Assembly (NCBI RefSeq): GCF_022828475.1
Contig: NZ_CP059557.1
Location: 1,054,001-1,118,000 of the forward strand
Direction: 5' to 3'
Length of the DNA stretch: 64,000 nt
Origin: Saccharopolyspora gloriosae
Lineage (GTDB): Bacteria > Actinomycetota > Actinomycetes > Mycobacteriales > Pseudonocardiaceae
A model generated the notes under the pieces. The model had not been told where the DNA came from. It was given only the letters and a program-made list of their open reading frames with translations, and ran no database searches. Made by a program: the position numbers and the translations under genes. Shown here piece by piece: positions 50,277-60,002 of this stretch (position 1 is its first letter; every line of letters begins with the position of its first letter).

Positions 50277-51577
50277 GACGATTCACCTTCCACGCGCATC
50301 ACGCTGACGACCTCCCGCACCGACGCCAGCTGCGCGATCTTGTCCACGGTGGACTTGAGAGCGGCGTCGGTCGCGGTGTGGGTGACCACGACCAGGCTGG
50401 CCTCTTCGCCGCGGCCTGCCTGGCGCACCACCGAAATGCTCACATCGTTGTCGTTGAACGTGGCCGCCACTTGGGACAGCACGCCCGGTTTGTCGTCCAC
50501 ATCGAGGCTGATGTGGTAGCGGGTCGGGGTGGCGCCCATCGGCTGCACCGGCAGCTTCGCGTGCGCGGATTCGCGTGGCCCCTTGCCCGCCACGACCAGG
50601 TTCCGCGCCACCGCCACCAGGTCGCCCAGCACGGCGCTCGCGCTGGGCGCACCGCCCGCGCCCTGCCCGTAGAACATCAGGCTCCCGGCGGCCTCGGCCT
50701 CCACGAACACCGCGTTGAACGCGCCGCCGACACTGGCCAGCGGGTGGTCGCGGGGGATCATCGCCGGATGCACCCGAGCGGACACGGACTCGGTGCCGTC
50801 CTCGGCGACGACGCGCTCGCAGATCGCGAGCAGCTTCACCGTGCGATCCAGCGACTTCGCCGCGGCGATGTCTCCGGGACGCACCGCCGAAATGCCCTCG
50901 CGGTGCACGTCGGTGGCCGCGACCCGGGTGTGGAACGCGAGCGCGGCGAGGATGGTGGCCTTCGCGGCCGCATCGAATCCGTCCACGTCGGCGGTCGGAT
51001 CCGCTTCCGCGTACCCGAGCCGCCCGGCCTCGTCGAGCGTCTCCGAATAGCCGGCGCCGGTCGAGTCCATCGCGGACAGGATGTAGTTCGTGGTGCCGTT
51101 GACGATGCCCATCACCCGGTTGATGCGGTCCCCGGCGAGGGACTCGCGCAGCGGGCGCAGCAGCGGAATGGCACCGGCGACGGCAGCCTCGAAGTAGATG
51201 TCCACCCCGGCCTCGTCGGCCGCCGAGTACAGCTCGGAGCCGTGCTCGGCCAGCAGCGCTTTGTTACCGGTCACCACGGACTTGCCGCCGCGCAGCGCGC
51301 GCAGCAGCAGCGACCGGGCGGGCTCGATGCCGCCGATGAGCTCCACGACCACGTCCACGTCGCCGTCGACCAGCGCGGCCGCGTCCGTGGTGAGCAGGTG
51401 CTCGGGAACGTTCGGATGCTTGTGGGGGCGCCGCACGGCGACCCCGGTGACCTGCACTGGAGCCCCGGTCCGCGCCGCGAACTCCTCGGGGCGGCCCTGT
51501 AGCAGGCGCAGTACCTCGGTGCCGACCGTGCCGCAGCCCAGCAGCGCGACCCGGATCGGCTCACGGTCCTCGATCAC
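50273..51577 (-). CDS. hom: homoserine dehydrogenase
   Basis: 434 residues from GTG 51577. NAD(P)-binding [17 protein letters not shown] near residue 10; catalytic core [13 protein letters not shown] near 105, and [11 protein letters not shown] then [20 protein letters not shown] near 165-205. A C-terminal ACT domain ([20 protein letters not shown] then [11 protein letters not shown]) mediates threonine feedback inhibition in this family. It reduces aspartate semialdehyde to homoserine. Directly follows lysA. Confidence 0.96.
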   Translation of the reverse strand: MIEDREPIRVALLGCGTVGTEVLRLLQGRPEEFAARTGAPVQVTGVAVRRPHKHPNVPEHLLTTDAAALVDGDVDVVVELIGGIEPARSLLLRALRGGKSVVTGNKALLAEHGSELYSAADEAGVDIYFEAAVAGAIPLLRPLRESLAGDRINRVMGIVNGTTNYILSAMDSTGAGYSETLDEAGRLGYAEADPTADVDGFDAAAKATILAALAFHTRVAATDVHREGISAVRPGDIAAAKSLDRTVKLLAICERVVAEDGTESVSARVHPAMIPRDHPLASVGGAFNAVFVEAEAAGSLMFYGQGAGGAPSASAVLGDLVAVARNLVVAGKGPRESAHAKLPVQPMGATPTRYHISLDVDDKPGVLSQVAATFNDNDVSISVVRQAGRGEEASLVVVTHTATDAALKSTVDKIAQLASVREVVSVMRVEGESS

Positions 51578-52996
51578 TCACACCTCCAGCCGGAGCAGGT
51601 CGTCCTCGGTCTCCCTGCGCAGCAGCAGTCGCGACTGCCCGTCCCGCACGGCGACGACCGGCGGTTTGGGCAGACGGTTGTAGTTGCTCGCCATGACATA
51701 GCAGTAGGCGCCGGTTGCGGCGACGGCCAGCAGGTCGCCCGGAGCAATGTCCTCCGGCAACCAGCAGTCTCGCACCACAACGTCACCGGACTCACAATGC
51801 TTGCCCACGATGCGGGACAGCACCGGGTCCGCTTCGGCCGATCGGGACACCAGCCTGCAGTCGTACACGGCGTCGTAGAGCGAGGTGCGGATGTTGTCGC
51901 TCATGCCGCCGTCGACGCTGACGTAGCGGCGCGACACCCCGCCGTCGAGCTCGACGTCCTTGATCGTGCCCACTTCGTAGACGGTCACCGTGCCCGGCCC
52001 GGCGATCGCGCGACCCGGCTCGACCGCGACCTTCGGCGGTTCGAAACCGGCGAGGTCGCATTCCTTGCGGACCACGTCGTGCAGCCGGGTGGCCAGTTCG
52101 TTGACCGGCAGCGGATCGTCGTCGGCGGTGTAGGCGATGCCGAGGCCGCCGCCGAGGTCGACCGTCGTCAGCTTCTCCAGCGCCTCCGCGCCGTGCTCGG
52201 CGCGCAGGTCGGCCAGCAACGCCACCACGCGGTGCGCGGACAGGCCGAAACCGTCGTCGTCGAAGATCTGCGAACCGATGTGGCTGTGCAGGCCCACCAG
52301 TTCGAGCGACTCCGCCTTGATCACGCGGCGGGCGGCTTCGGCGGCCTGCCCGGAGGCCAGCGAGAAGCCGAACTTCTGGTCCTCGTGCGCGGTCGCGATG
52401 AACTCGTGCGTGTGCGCCTCGACGCCGACCGTCACCCGGATCATCACCTGCTGCGTCACGCCGCGTTCGCGGGCGAGGTGGTCCAGGCGGGCGATCTCGT
52501 GGAACGAGTCCAGCACGACGGAACCGACGCCGGCGTCGACCGCCGTGGCCAGCTCGTCGACGGACTTGTTGTTGCCGTGGAACGTGATGCGTTCCGGCGG
52601 GAACTCGGCGCGCAACGCGACGCGCAGCTCACCACCGCTGCACACGTCCAGGCTCAGGCCCTCCTCGGCGACCCAGCGGGCCACCTCGGTGCACAGGAAC
52701 GCCTTGGACGCGTAGTGCACCGAAGTCGGATCGCCGAACGCCGTTGCGTACTCGGCGCAGCGGGCGCGGAAATCGGCTTCATCCAGGATGAACAGCGGAG
52801 TGCCGTACTCGCGGGCGAGTTCCCGCACGTCGGACCCGGCGAAGGTGACGGAACCGTCGGCGCCGCGGTGTGCGCCACGTGGCCACACCGCCGCGTGCAA
52901 CTCATCGAGCTCGGTCTCGTCTGCCGGGACCGGCCCGGCGGTGCTGCCCGGCAACAGGACCTCGGCATGCCGAGGTCCGGCGGGGTGGGCGCGCAT
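51578..52996 (-). CDS. lysA: diaminopimelate decarboxylase
   Basis: 472 residues. Fold type III PLP enzyme: the PLP Lys is in [17 protein letters not shown] near residue 95; HSHIGSQI near 230 and [11 protein letters not shown] near 278 bind PLP phosphate; the C-terminal substrate site is [10 protein letters not shown] and CESGDVV (active-site Cys). Final step of lysine synthesis from meso-DAP. ATG 52996 has GGAG 8 nt upstream. Lies between argS and hom, as in mycobacteria. Confidence 0.96.
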   Translation of the reverse strand: MRAHPAGPRHAEVLLPGSTAGPVPADETELDELHAAVWPRGAHRGADGSVTFAGSDVRELAREYGTPLFILDEADFRARCAEYATAFGDPTSVHYASKAFLCTEVARWVAEEGLSLDVCSGGELRVALRAEFPPERITFHGNNKSVDELATAVDAGVGSVVLDSFHEIARLDHLARERGVTQQVMIRVTVGVEAHTHEFIATAHEDQKFGFSLASGQAAEAARRVIKAESLELVGLHSHIGSQIFDDDGFGLSAHRVVALLADLRAEHGAEALEKLTTVDLGGGLGIAYTADDDPLPVNELATRLHDVVRKECDLAGFEPPKVAVEPGRAIAGPGTVTVYEVGTIKDVELDGGVSRRYVSVDGGMSDNIRTSLYDAVYDCRLVSRSAEADPVLSRIVGKHCESGDVVVRDCWLPEDIAPGDLLAVAATGAYCYVMASNYNRLPKPPVVAVRDGQSRLLLRRETEDDLLRLEV

Positions 52997-53089
52997 GATC
53001 GCGGCTCCTCTGCGAAATCGTGCTGAACCAGGGGAGCCGTACCCGGCCCCCCGGTGCAGCCGCCCGAAGCCGGGCGGGGACGTTGTGGA

Positions 53090-54751
53090 TCACATTTGGT
53101 CGGGCGCGGAGACCCCGAGCAGGCCCAGGCCGTTGGCCAGCACCTGGCGGGTCGCCTCGCACAACTGCAACCGCGCGACCGTCAGCGGATTCGCCTGGTC
53201 GTCGCCCGGCTGCAACACGCGGCACGCGTCGTAGAACTTGTGGTAGGCGCTGGCCACGTCCTCCAAGTACCGCGCGATGCGGTGCGGTTCCCGCAGTTCG
53301 GCGGCCGAGAGCACCACTCGCGGGTACTCGCCCAGCGTGCGGATCAGGTCGCCCTCGCGTTCGTGGGCGAGCAGCGACAGGTCCGCCTGTTCGACCGGAC
53401 CCCGGTCGATGCCCAGGGACGCGGCGTTGCGCTGCAACGACGCCAGCCGCGCGTGCGCGTACTGCACGTAGTAGACCGGGTTCTCGTTGCTGCGCTTGCT
53501 GATCAGGTCCAGGTCGATGTCCACCGCGGAATCCACCGAGGACCGGGTCAGCGAGTAGCGCGCGGCGTCCACGCCGACGGCCTCGACAAGGTCCTCCAGC
53601 GTGACCACGGTGCCCGCGCGTTTGCTCATGCGCACCGGTTTGCCCTCGCGCATCAGGTTCACCATCTGCCCGATCAGCACCTCGACCGCGTCCGGGTCGT
53701 CGTCGAACGCGGCGGCGGCGGCTTTGAGCCTGCTCACGTAGCCGTGGTGATCGGCGCCCAGCATGTACAGGCACAAGTCGAATCCGCGGGCGCGCTTGTC
53801 CCGCAGGTAGGCGACGTCACCGGCGATGTAGGCCGTGGCGCCGTCGCTCTTGATCACGACGCGGTCCTTGTCGTCGCCGAACTCGGTGGACCGCAGCCAC
53901 CACGCGCCGTCGGCGAAGTACAGGTGCCCGGACTTCTTGAGCTGCTCCACCGACTCGCTCACCGCACCGGAAGAATGCAGCGAGTCCTCGTGGAAGAACA
54001 CGTCGAAGTCGGTGCCGAACTCGTGCAGGCTGCGCTTGATCTCGTCGAACATCAGGCCCACGCCGACCCGGCGGAACGTCTCGTGCCGCTCGTCGTCCGG
54101 CTGCTCCAGCGCACCCGGCGAAGCGTCCAGCACCTGCCGGGCGATGTCGGCGATGTAGGCGCCGCCGTAGCCGTCCTCCGGCGCGGGCTCGCCCTTCGCC
54201 GCGGCCAGCAGCGACAGCACGAAACGGTCGATCTGCGCACCCGCGTCGTTGAAGTAGTACTCGCGCACCACCTCGGCGCCCTGCGCGGACAGCGCGCGGC
54301 CCAGCGCGTCCCCGACCGCGGCCCAGCGGGTACCGCCCAGGTGGATCGGGCCGGTCGGGTTCGCCGACACGAACTCCAGGTTCACCCGCAGGCCCTGGTA
54401 GCGGTCGCCACGACCGAACTCGGCGCCCGCGGAGACGACGTCGCGCACGATGCCCGCCTGCGCGTCGGTGGCGAGCCGGAGGTTGAGGAAACCCGGACCG
54501 GCGACCGTGACCTCGGAAATGCCGTCCTGCCCGGTCAGCGACTCCGCCAGCCAAGTCGCCAGGTCGCGCGGCGGCACGCCCGCCTTCTTCGCGACCTGCA
54601 TGGCGACGTTCGTCGCGTAGTCGCCGTGTTCCGGGTTGCGGGGGCGCTCGACCGTGACCGTCTCAGGCAGCACGGAAACATCCAGGTCGCGTGCGGACAG
54701 CACGTCGACGGCGGTGTTGCGGACGAGATCAGCGAGCGCGGCAGGAGTCAC
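53090..54751 (-). CDS. argS: arginyl-tRNA synthetase
   Basis: 553 residues, class Ia synthetase. N-terminal Add-1 domain (residues 1-115), HIGH-equivalent [20 protein letters not shown] near residue 130, KMSKS-equivalent [16 protein letters not shown] near 373, and the anticodon-binding helical domain with [12 protein letters not shown] near 425 to the typical C-terminus. GTG 54751. First gene of the minus-strand block argS-lysA-hom-thrC-thrB-rho; divergent from the DUF3105 gene. Confidence 0.97.
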   Translation of the reverse strand: MTPAALADLVRNTAVDVLSARDLDVSVLPETVTVERPRNPEHGDYATNVAMQVAKKAGVPPRDLATWLAESLTGQDGISEVTVAGPGFLNLRLATDAQAGIVRDVVSAGAEFGRGDRYQGLRVNLEFVSANPTGPIHLGGTRWAAVGDALGRALSAQGAEVVREYYFNDAGAQIDRFVLSLLAAAKGEPAPEDGYGGAYIADIARQVLDASPGALEQPDDERHETFRRVGVGLMFDEIKRSLHEFGTDFDVFFHEDSLHSSGAVSESVEQLKKSGHLYFADGAWWLRSTEFGDDKDRVVIKSDGATAYIAGDVAYLRDKRARGFDLCLYMLGADHHGYVSRLKAAAAAFDDDPDAVEVLIGQMVNLMREGKPVRMSKRAGTVVTLEDLVEAVGVDAARYSLTRSSVDSAVDIDLDLISKRSNENPVYYVQYAHARLASLQRNAASLGIDRGPVEQADLSLLAHEREGDLIRTLGEYPRVVLSAAELREPHRIARYLEDVASAYHKFYDACRVLQPGDDQANPLTVARLQLCEATRQVLANGLGLLGVSAPDQM

Positions 54752-54960
54752 CCGACAAAGTCTAAGGATGTGTCGTCGCTGTTCAGCGAACGGGTGCGGG
54801 CAGCACCCGAGTGCGCCGCACTGCGGGTAATCGGACGGTGATCCGAATGTGAGAGCGTGACCTACGACGTGTTCGACGTACGCCCACCGGTGGCCGCGGG
54901 ATCTCTAGACTGGCGAGCCGGGTCACCTGGCGACCGATGGCGAGACGAGGTCCGAACAGC

Positions 54961-55760
54961 ATGGCGAGCGGTAAGAAGAACAAAGCGATGCGCAAAGCAC
55001 GCGGTTCCGTGGTGCAGCAGCGCTCGATCCCGTGGATGACGTTGTCCGGAGTCGGGGTCGTCCTCCTCGTCGCCGTCGTCGTGTTCGGGTACGCCTACGT
55101 GCGCTACGCCGACCAGGCCGAGTCCCGCGAGGCGCAGGCGCAGGCCGAGGCCGCCGCCGCGCCGTTCAAACCCACTCCGCAGAACCCGGACCCGTCGAAG
55201 ACGATCCCCGGAGTGGAACTCGCCGACTACGCGGGCCAGCAGCACGTCACCAGCACCCAGCGCGTCGCCTACGACAAGACCCCGCCGTTCGGCGGCCCGC
55301 ACGACGGCATCTGGGCCGACTGCACCGGCGTCGTCTACCCGCAGGCGGTGCGCACCGAGAACATGGTCCACTCGCTGGAGCACGGCGCCGTGTGGATCGC
55401 CTACAACCCCGCTCAGATCGACGAGGCGGGCAAGGCGAAGCTCAGCCGCCGGGTGGAGAACACGCCTTACACGATGATGTCGCCGTACCCGGAGCTCGAC
55501 AGCCCGATCTCGGTGCAGTCCTGGGGCCACCAGCTCAAGCTCGACGACCCCGACGACCCGCGCATCGACCAGTTCATCGCGGCGCTCAAGCAGAACCCGA
55601 ACAACGTCTACCCGAGGTCGGCGGCTCCTGCCAGGCCTACCCCGGTGCGTTCGAGACCCAGAACCCGCCGCCGTTCGACCCGACGCCGCCGCCCGCGGAC
55701 GCCATCCCCATGAGCGGTGAAGGCACCGCGCCCGCACCGGGCGAAATGGGCGGACAGTGA
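54961..55760 (+). pseudogene. DUF3105 membrane-anchored protein, interrupted by a one-base frameshift
   Basis: Basic start MASGKKNKAMRKARGS, one membrane helix (MTLSGVGVVLLVAVVVFGYA), then a DUF3105 extracellular domain with HVTSTQRVAYDKTPPFGGPH and HSLEHGAVWIAYNP. At 55612-55616 the sequence reads CCGAG where the protein needs CCGGAG: after NNVYP the frame turns into an Arg/Pro-rich tail that stops at 55713, whereas the +1 frame from 55614 continues EVGGSCQAYPGAFETQNPPP and FDPTPPP, the normal DUF3105 ending, to TGA 55758-55760. That stop overlaps the DUF305 GTG. One G is therefore missing, by mutation or sequencing error. Function unknown; often paired with DUF305. Confidence 0.85.
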
Positions 55761-56434
55761 GCGGTGACAACGGGGCCGTGACGGGTTCTCCGTTGCCCGC
55801 GCGCATCGCCGTCGCCGTCGGTGCCGCCGTGGCGCTGCTGCTGCTCGGCGGCGCCGTCGGCCTGCTGCTGGCCACGCCGTCGCAGGACGCCGAGCCCGCG
55901 GCCAGCGCCGTCGACATCGGGTTCGCACAGGACATGTCGACGCACCACCAGCAGGCCGTCACCATGGCCACGCTCGCCAGGGAACACGGGGCGGACGTGG
56001 CCGTGCGCCAGCTGGCGTTCGACATCGAAACCAACCAGCGCGACCAGATCGGGCGCATGCAGGGCTGGCTGAACCTGTGGGGCGAGCCCGTGAGCAGCGC
56101 CGGGGCGCCGATGCAGTGGATGCAGGCCGGCGGGCACGAACACGGCATGAGCCACTCCATGAGCGGCGGAGGCAGCATGCCCGGCATGGCCGACACCGCT
56201 GAGCTGGATCGGCTGCGCTCGCTCAACGGTCCCGAGTTCGACACCTACTTCCTGCAGCTCATGTTGCGCCACCACGAAGGCGGGGCGCCGATGGCCCGCT
56301 ACGGCGCCGAGCACGCCGGGCTCGGGCCGGTGCGCGGACTCGCCGCGAACATGCTCGGCTCGCAGAGCAGCGAGAGCGAACTCATGCGCGGCATGCTCGC
56401 CGATCGCGCCGTGCGGCCACTGCCCGCGAACTGA
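55757..56434 (+). CDS. DUF305 ferritin-like exported protein
   Basis: 225 residues from GTG 55757. One N-terminal membrane anchor (IAVAVGAAVALLLLGGAVGL). Two DUF305 repeats: FAQDMSTHHQQAVTMATLAR near residue 57 and YFLQLMLRHHEGGAPMARYG near 165, each with the HH/M motif of the helical bundle. Between them a Met/His/Gly-rich linker HEHGMSHSMSGGGSMPGM could bind copper. DUF305 proteins often accompany copper handling; no copper pump is adjacent. Coupled to the DUF3105 gene by a GTGA overlap. Confidence 0.9.
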   Translation: MSGDNGAVTGSPLPARIAVAVGAAVALLLLGGAVGLLLATPSQDAEPAASAVDIGFAQDMSTHHQQAVTMATLAREHGADVAVRQLAFDIETNQRDQIGRMQGWLNLWGEPVSSAGAPMQWMQAGGHEHGMSHSMSGGGSMPGMADTAELDRLRSLNGPEFDTYFLQLMLRHHEGGAPMARYGAEHAGLGPVRGLAANMLGSQSSESELMRGMLADRAVRPLPAN

Positions 56435-56504
56435 CCTCGCCGGACTCGGTCCGCTCGTCGCCCACATCGACCCGGAACACCGTGGGGACCCTGCACGCCG
56501 TGAT

Positions 56505-56556
56505 GCGAGGAAGGGAACCTTCCTGCCACCGGTGGCAGGAAGGTTCCCTTCCTCGC
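56505..56556. repeat. 52-bp palindromic repeat, perfect copy
   Basis: GCGAGGAAGGGAACCTTCCT, GCCACCGGTGGC at the centre, right arm AGGAAGGTTCCCTTCCTCGC: a complete 52-bp palindrome with every pair matched. It marks the right edge of the argS-rho block. Confidence 0.96.
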
Positions 56557-56562
56557 CGGACG

Positions 56563-56955
56563 TCAGCGCGGGCGGCAGTCGGGGCGGGTGGTGGCGTTGC
56601 GGGAGACGAACACCGCGAGCACTGCGAATGCCGTGCCTCCGAGCACGAGCGTCGGCACCAGCGGCACCTGGACCTGATCGAAGGTGAGCGCGCACCCGAA
56701 CATCACCACCGGATACGCGAACCGGAGGCCGAGGCGCTGCCACTCCCGGGACCACCGCACCCGGCCGCCGGTGAGCAGCGCGAGCCCCGCGGCGAAGCCG
56801 AGCAGCACCGGGACCGACAGTTCGAAGCCCGGCGTGCCGTGGCCGAACGACCAGGCCAGCAACGCCGCGACCCCGGTGGCGGCGCCGAGGAACAACAACG
56901 GCAGCAAGATCCACAACCGGACTGTGAGGTTGCGCAGGGCGGGGCAGAGCAGCAC
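56563..56955 (-). CDS. small membrane protein of unknown function
   Basis: About 130 residues if started at GTG 56955 (LLCPALRNLTVRLWILLPLL); the frame is open back to 57093, but the extra N-terminus is Pro/Gly-rich and unlikely. Four transmembrane segments: WILLPLLFLGAATGVAALLA, LSVPVLLGFAAGLALL, LRFAYPVVMFGCALTF and LVPTLVLGGTAFAVLAVFVS. No motif recognised. No good ribosome binding site precedes any start, so the N-terminus is uncertain. It lies between DUF305 and rpmE, convergent with the former. Confidence 0.6.
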   Translation of the reverse strand: MLLCPALRNLTVRLWILLPLLFLGAATGVAALLAWSFGHGTPGFELSVPVLLGFAAGLALLTGGRVRWSREWQRLGLRFAYPVVMFGCALTFDQVQVPLVPTLVLGGTAFAVLAVFVSRNATTRPDCRPR

Positions 56956-57191
56956 GGGTAAAGGATGATCGTGAGTTGCTCCGCTCGCACTGATCGGCGG
57001 CGGCCACTCGGCGGACGGTCGTCCCGTCGCGCCGGACGGTCGTGCACCCCCGCGACTAGGAATAACGTTCGGCCCGCCTGCGTTCCAGGTCAACCCACTC
57101 GGTCTGGCAGAATGACGGGCCGAGTCGGCTCCGGTTCACCTCGCGATGACGGTCGACGAGGACCCGGCGGCCCCGAACAGGAGGACACGCT

Positions 57192-57419
57192 TTGAAGGCG
57201 GACATTCATCCCGAGTACGTCACCACTCAGGTGAACTGCGGCTGCGGGAACAGCTTCACCACCCGGAGCACCACCAAGGCAGGCAGCATCACGGTCGAGG
57301 TCTGCTCGAACTGCCACCCGTTCTACACGGGCAAGCAGAAGATTCTGGACACCGGTGGCCGGGTGGCTCGTTTCGAGGCCCGCTACGGCCGTCGTCAGAA
57401 GGACGGCGCCAAGAAGTAG
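57192..57419 (+). CDS. rpmE: 50S ribosomal protein L31 (zinc-binding form)
   Basis: 75 residues from TTG 57192 (AGGAGG at 57180-57185). Sequence [20 protein letters not shown] then [20 protein letters not shown] and [10 protein letters not shown]. The four cysteines CGC...CSNC form the zinc ribbon of the C+ paralogue, the zinc-replete version; the Zur-controlled C-minus paralogue is not in the window. The gene is followed by a strong terminator and by prfA. Confidence 0.97.
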   Translation: MKADIHPEYVTTQVNCGCGNSFTTRSTTKAGSITVEVCSNCHPFYTGKQKILDTGGRVARFEARYGRRQKDGAKK

Positions 57420-57427
57420 CTGAGCCG

Positions 57428-57471
57428 ACGGCGCCCGCTCTCGCGCACTGCGCGGGGCGGGCGCCGTTTTT
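57428..57471 (+). terminator. intrinsic terminator behind rpmE
   Basis: ACGGCGCCCGC (57428-57438) pairs perfectly with GCGGGCGCCGT (57457-57467), inner CGCGC/GCGCG, followed by TTTTT (57467-57471). Confidence 0.88.
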
Positions 57472-57552
57472 CGTGTCGAACCCGGTCCGAGGCTCGCCCC
57501 GCACCGTTTCCGTCGTTCAGCCAATCCCGTTCCAGGAGTGAAGAGGGTTCCC

Positions 57553-58626
57553 GTGGAAACGTCGAAGCTCGAAGAGTTGCTCGCCGAGCACGCGGAACTG
57601 GAGCGGCGACTGGCCGAACCGGACGTGCACGCCGACCAGGCCAACGCGCGGAAACTCGGGCGTCGCTACGCGGAACTGACCCCACTGGCCAAAGCCGCGA
57701 AAGAATGGGAGCAGACCCGCTCCGACCTGGCGACCGCGCGGGAACTGGCCGCCGAGGACGATGGGTTCGCCGCTGAGGCCGACTCGCTGGCCGAAGCGCT
57801 GCCCGCGTTGGAGACGAAGCTCACCGAGCTGCTGCTGCCGAGGGACCCGCACGACTCCTCCGATGTTGTGCTGGAGGTCAAATCCGGCGAAGGCGGTGAG
57901 GAATCGGCGCTGTTCGCGGGTGACCTGCTGCGGATGTACCTGCGCTACGCCGAACGGCAGGGGTGGCGCGCGGACGTGCTCGACTCCACCGAATCCGACC
58001 TGGGCGGATACAAGGACGTCACGGTCGCGGTGAAGACCAAAGCGGGCGACACCGGCCCTGACGGGGTCTGGGCGAAGCTGAAGTTCGAAGGCGGCGTGCA
58101 CCGCGTGCAGCGGGTGCCGGTGACCGAATCCCAAGGCCGCGTGCACACCTCGGCGGCCGGGGTGCTGGTGTATCCGGAGACCGAAGAGGTCGAAGTCGAG
58201 GTCGACGAGAAGGACCTGCGCATCGACGTGTACCGGTCCTCAGGACCCGGTGGGCAGAGCGTCAACACCACCGACTCAGCGGTGCGGATCACCCACCTGC
58301 CCACGGGCACCGTGGTGTCCTGCCAGAACGAGAAGTCGCAGCTGCAGAACAAGCTGCGCGCCATCCAGGTGCTGCGTGCCCGGCTGCAGGCGCTCGCCGA
58401 GGAGGAAGCGCAGAAGGAGGCCGCCGAGACGCGGCGCAGCCAGGTGCGCACCGTGGACCGGTCCGAACGCGTCCGCACCTACAACTTCGCGGAGAACCGC
58501 ATCTCCGATCACCGGGTGAACTACAAGGCCTACAACCTGGATCACGTGCTCGACGGTGAACTGGACGGGGTGCTCGCCGCGCTGGTCGCCGCCGACCGCG
58601 AAGAGCGTCTCGCGTCGAGTTCCTGA
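57553..58626 (+). CDS. prfA: peptide chain release factor 1
   Basis: 357 residues from GTG 57553, preceded by AGAGGG; GTG 57538 is less well spaced. Domain 1 helices ([20 protein letters not shown]), the codon-recognition PxT motif as PVT in [17 protein letters not shown] near residue 185, and the catalytic GGQ in [17 protein letters not shown] near 230. It recognises UAA/UAG. PxT rather than SPF identifies RF1. Followed by prmC, which methylates the GGQ glutamine. Confidence 0.96.
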   Translation: METSKLEELLAEHAELERRLAEPDVHADQANARKLGRRYAELTPLAKAAKEWEQTRSDLATARELAAEDDGFAAEADSLAEALPALETKLTELLLPRDPHDSSDVVLEVKSGEGGEESALFAGDLLRMYLRYAERQGWRADVLDSTESDLGGYKDVTVAVKTKAGDTGPDGVWAKLKFEGGVHRVQRVPVTESQGRVHTSAAGVLVYPETEEVEVEVDEKDLRIDVYRSSGPGGQSVNTTDSAVRITHLPTGTVVSCQNEKSQLQNKLRAIQVLRARLQALAEEEAQKEAAETRRSQVRTVDRSERVRTYNFAENRISDHRVNYKAYNLDHVLDGELDGVLAALVAADREERLASSS

Positions 58627-58665
58627 AGCGCAGGTGCGGCCCCAACGGTGACCAGTGTGTTCGCC

Positions 58666-58690
58666 GTGACACGAAGGTTCCCGTCCGCGC
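58666..58690. repeat. degenerate half copy of the palindromic repeat
   Basis: GTGACACGAAGGTTCCCGTC then CGCGC; several changes from the right arm. 40 bp behind prfA. Confidence 0.55.
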
Positions 58691-58739
58691 GGGGTGTCGC
58701 CTGAACGAGGTGGCGGATCATGCGCTCTAAGCTTGCCCC

Positions 58740-59873
58740 GTGACTCGACAGCCACTGCGCCTGGCCATCCTCGAAGCGGAACGCGTGTTGTCCGCGGCAG
58801 GCGTGGCGAGCCCCCGGACGGACGCCGAACTCCTGGCCGCGCACTTGCTCGGTGTGGAGCGGACGAAACTGATGATGGTGCCGCTGGTCGACCCGCCCGT
58901 GGTGGAGGCACTGCAGGCGCTCGTCCGGCAACGCGCGGACCGGATTCCGCTGCAACACCTGGTGGGAACCGCGAGTCTCGGCAACGTGACGCTCAGCGTC
59001 GGCCCCGGTGCGTTCGTTCCTCGTCCGGAGACCGAGCTCCTGCTGGCCTGGGGACTCGCGAGCCTCGAAGGCGTCGAACGCCCCGTCGTGGTCGACCTGT
59101 GCTCGGGAACCGGTGCGCTGGCGCTGGCCGTGGCCAACGCGCGCCCGGACGCGCAGGTGCACGCCGTGGAACTCGACCCGAACGCGCTGGCCTGGGCGCG
59201 GCACAACATCGACCAGCAGGCCATCGCAGGGGACACACCGGTGCGGCTCTACGCGGGCGACGTGTTCGACCAGACACTCCTGATGGAGTTGGAAGGCCTG
59301 GTCGACCTGGTGCTGTGCAATCCGCCTTACGTGCCGGAGGGCACGCCGGTGCCACCCGAGGTGCGCGAGCACGATCCGCACGCCGCGGTGTTCGGCGGGC
59401 GCGACGGTCTCGACGTGGTCCGGCAGGTCGTCGGGTGCGCGGCGCGACTGCTCCGCCAAGGTGGGGGTGTGGCCATCGAGCACGACGACACCCACGGCGG
59501 TTCCGTGCCCGCGCTGCTCAAGGCGCGGCGAGTGCTCAGCGACGTCGAGGATCACCCCGACCTCGCCGGTCGCCCTCGGTTCGCCACCGCCCACCGCGCC
59601 GCCCCGAGCTCTGAACCGCCCCCGAACTCTGAACCGGCACTGATCCACGCAGCGGCCGCCCCGGCCGGAACCCCTCCAGGCCGTGCGAACTCCTCGCCGC
59701 CTGCGCACCAACCGTGCCCGCCCGAACCGGGCTCATCAGCACGTCGAATCCGGCCCCGCATCGTCGACGCCGCACGCCGTGATCGCTGCGAGGAAGGGAA
59801 CCTTCCTGCCACATGTGACAGGAAGGTTCCCTTCCTCGCTGGACTCCGCCGAGGGCGGTGGGGGTGTGGCTGA
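58740..59873 (+). CDS. prmC: protein-(glutamine-N5) methyltransferase PrmC with an aberrant C-terminal extension
   Basis: 377 residues as read, about 90 longer than usual. GTG 58740. N-terminal helical domain (residues 1-80), SAM-binding VVDLCSGTGALALAVAN near 117, and the catalytic NPPY in LVLCNPPYVPEG near 190 that holds the release-factor Gln. The family end EDHPDLAGRPRFATAHR is reached at residue 287; after it the frame runs through a Pro/Ser-rich stretch and a whole palindromic repeat (encoding [19 protein letters not shown]) to TGA at 59871. A TGA at 59612-59614 lies in another frame, so a small indel may have removed the normal stop. The catalytic domain is intact. Confidence 0.88.
   Translation: MTRQPLRLAILEAERVLSAAGVASPRTDAELLAAHLLGVERTKLMMVPLVDPPVVEALQALVRQRADRIPLQHLVGTASLGNVTLSVGPGAFVPRPETELLLAWGLASLEGVERPVVVDLCSGTGALALAVANARPDAQVHAVELDPNALAWARHNIDQQAIAGDTPVRLYAGDVFDQTLLMELEGLVDLVLCNPPYVPEGTPVPPEVREHDPHAAVFGGRDGLDVVRQVVGCAARLLRQGGGVAIEHDDTHGGSVPALLKARRVLSDVEDHPDLAGRPRFATAHRAAPSSEPPPNSEPALIHAAAAPAGTPPGRANSSPPAHQPCPPEPGSSARRIRPRIVDAARRDRCEEGNLPATCDRKVPFLAGLRRGRWGCG
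59788..59839. repeat. 52-bp palindromic repeat, two-armed copy with altered centre
   Basis: GCGAGGAAGGGAACCTTCCT, centre CACATGTG, right arm AGGAAGGTTCCCTTCCTCGC. The centre changes from CCGG to CATG and stays palindromic. It lies inside the extended prmC reading frame. Confidence 0.92.
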
Positions 59874-59890
59874 GGGTGGGAGGGCGCAAA

Positions 59891-59926
59891 AAGATCCGGC
59901 CAGGGACGGTGCCCTGGCCGGATCTT
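59891..59926 (-). terminator. intrinsic terminator of the DivIVA-family gene
   Basis: AAGATCCGGCCAGGG (59891-59905) pairs with CCCTGGCCGGATCTT (59912-59926), 15 bp perfect, loop ACGGTG. The A-run at 59888-59892 is a U-tract on the minus strand. Confidence 0.88.
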
Positions 59927-60002
59927 GATCTGTTCTGGGTTGTTGGGTCCGCTGGTTCCCGGCGGCGGATCGATACCGCGGGGGCGTCTCCGAGTGCCGG
60001 AG

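Noticed and set aside
8557-59839. CRISPR array as explanation for the repeated sequences
   Set aside because: Copies are dispersed singly between genes, not regularly spaced with spacers, and no cas gene is present.
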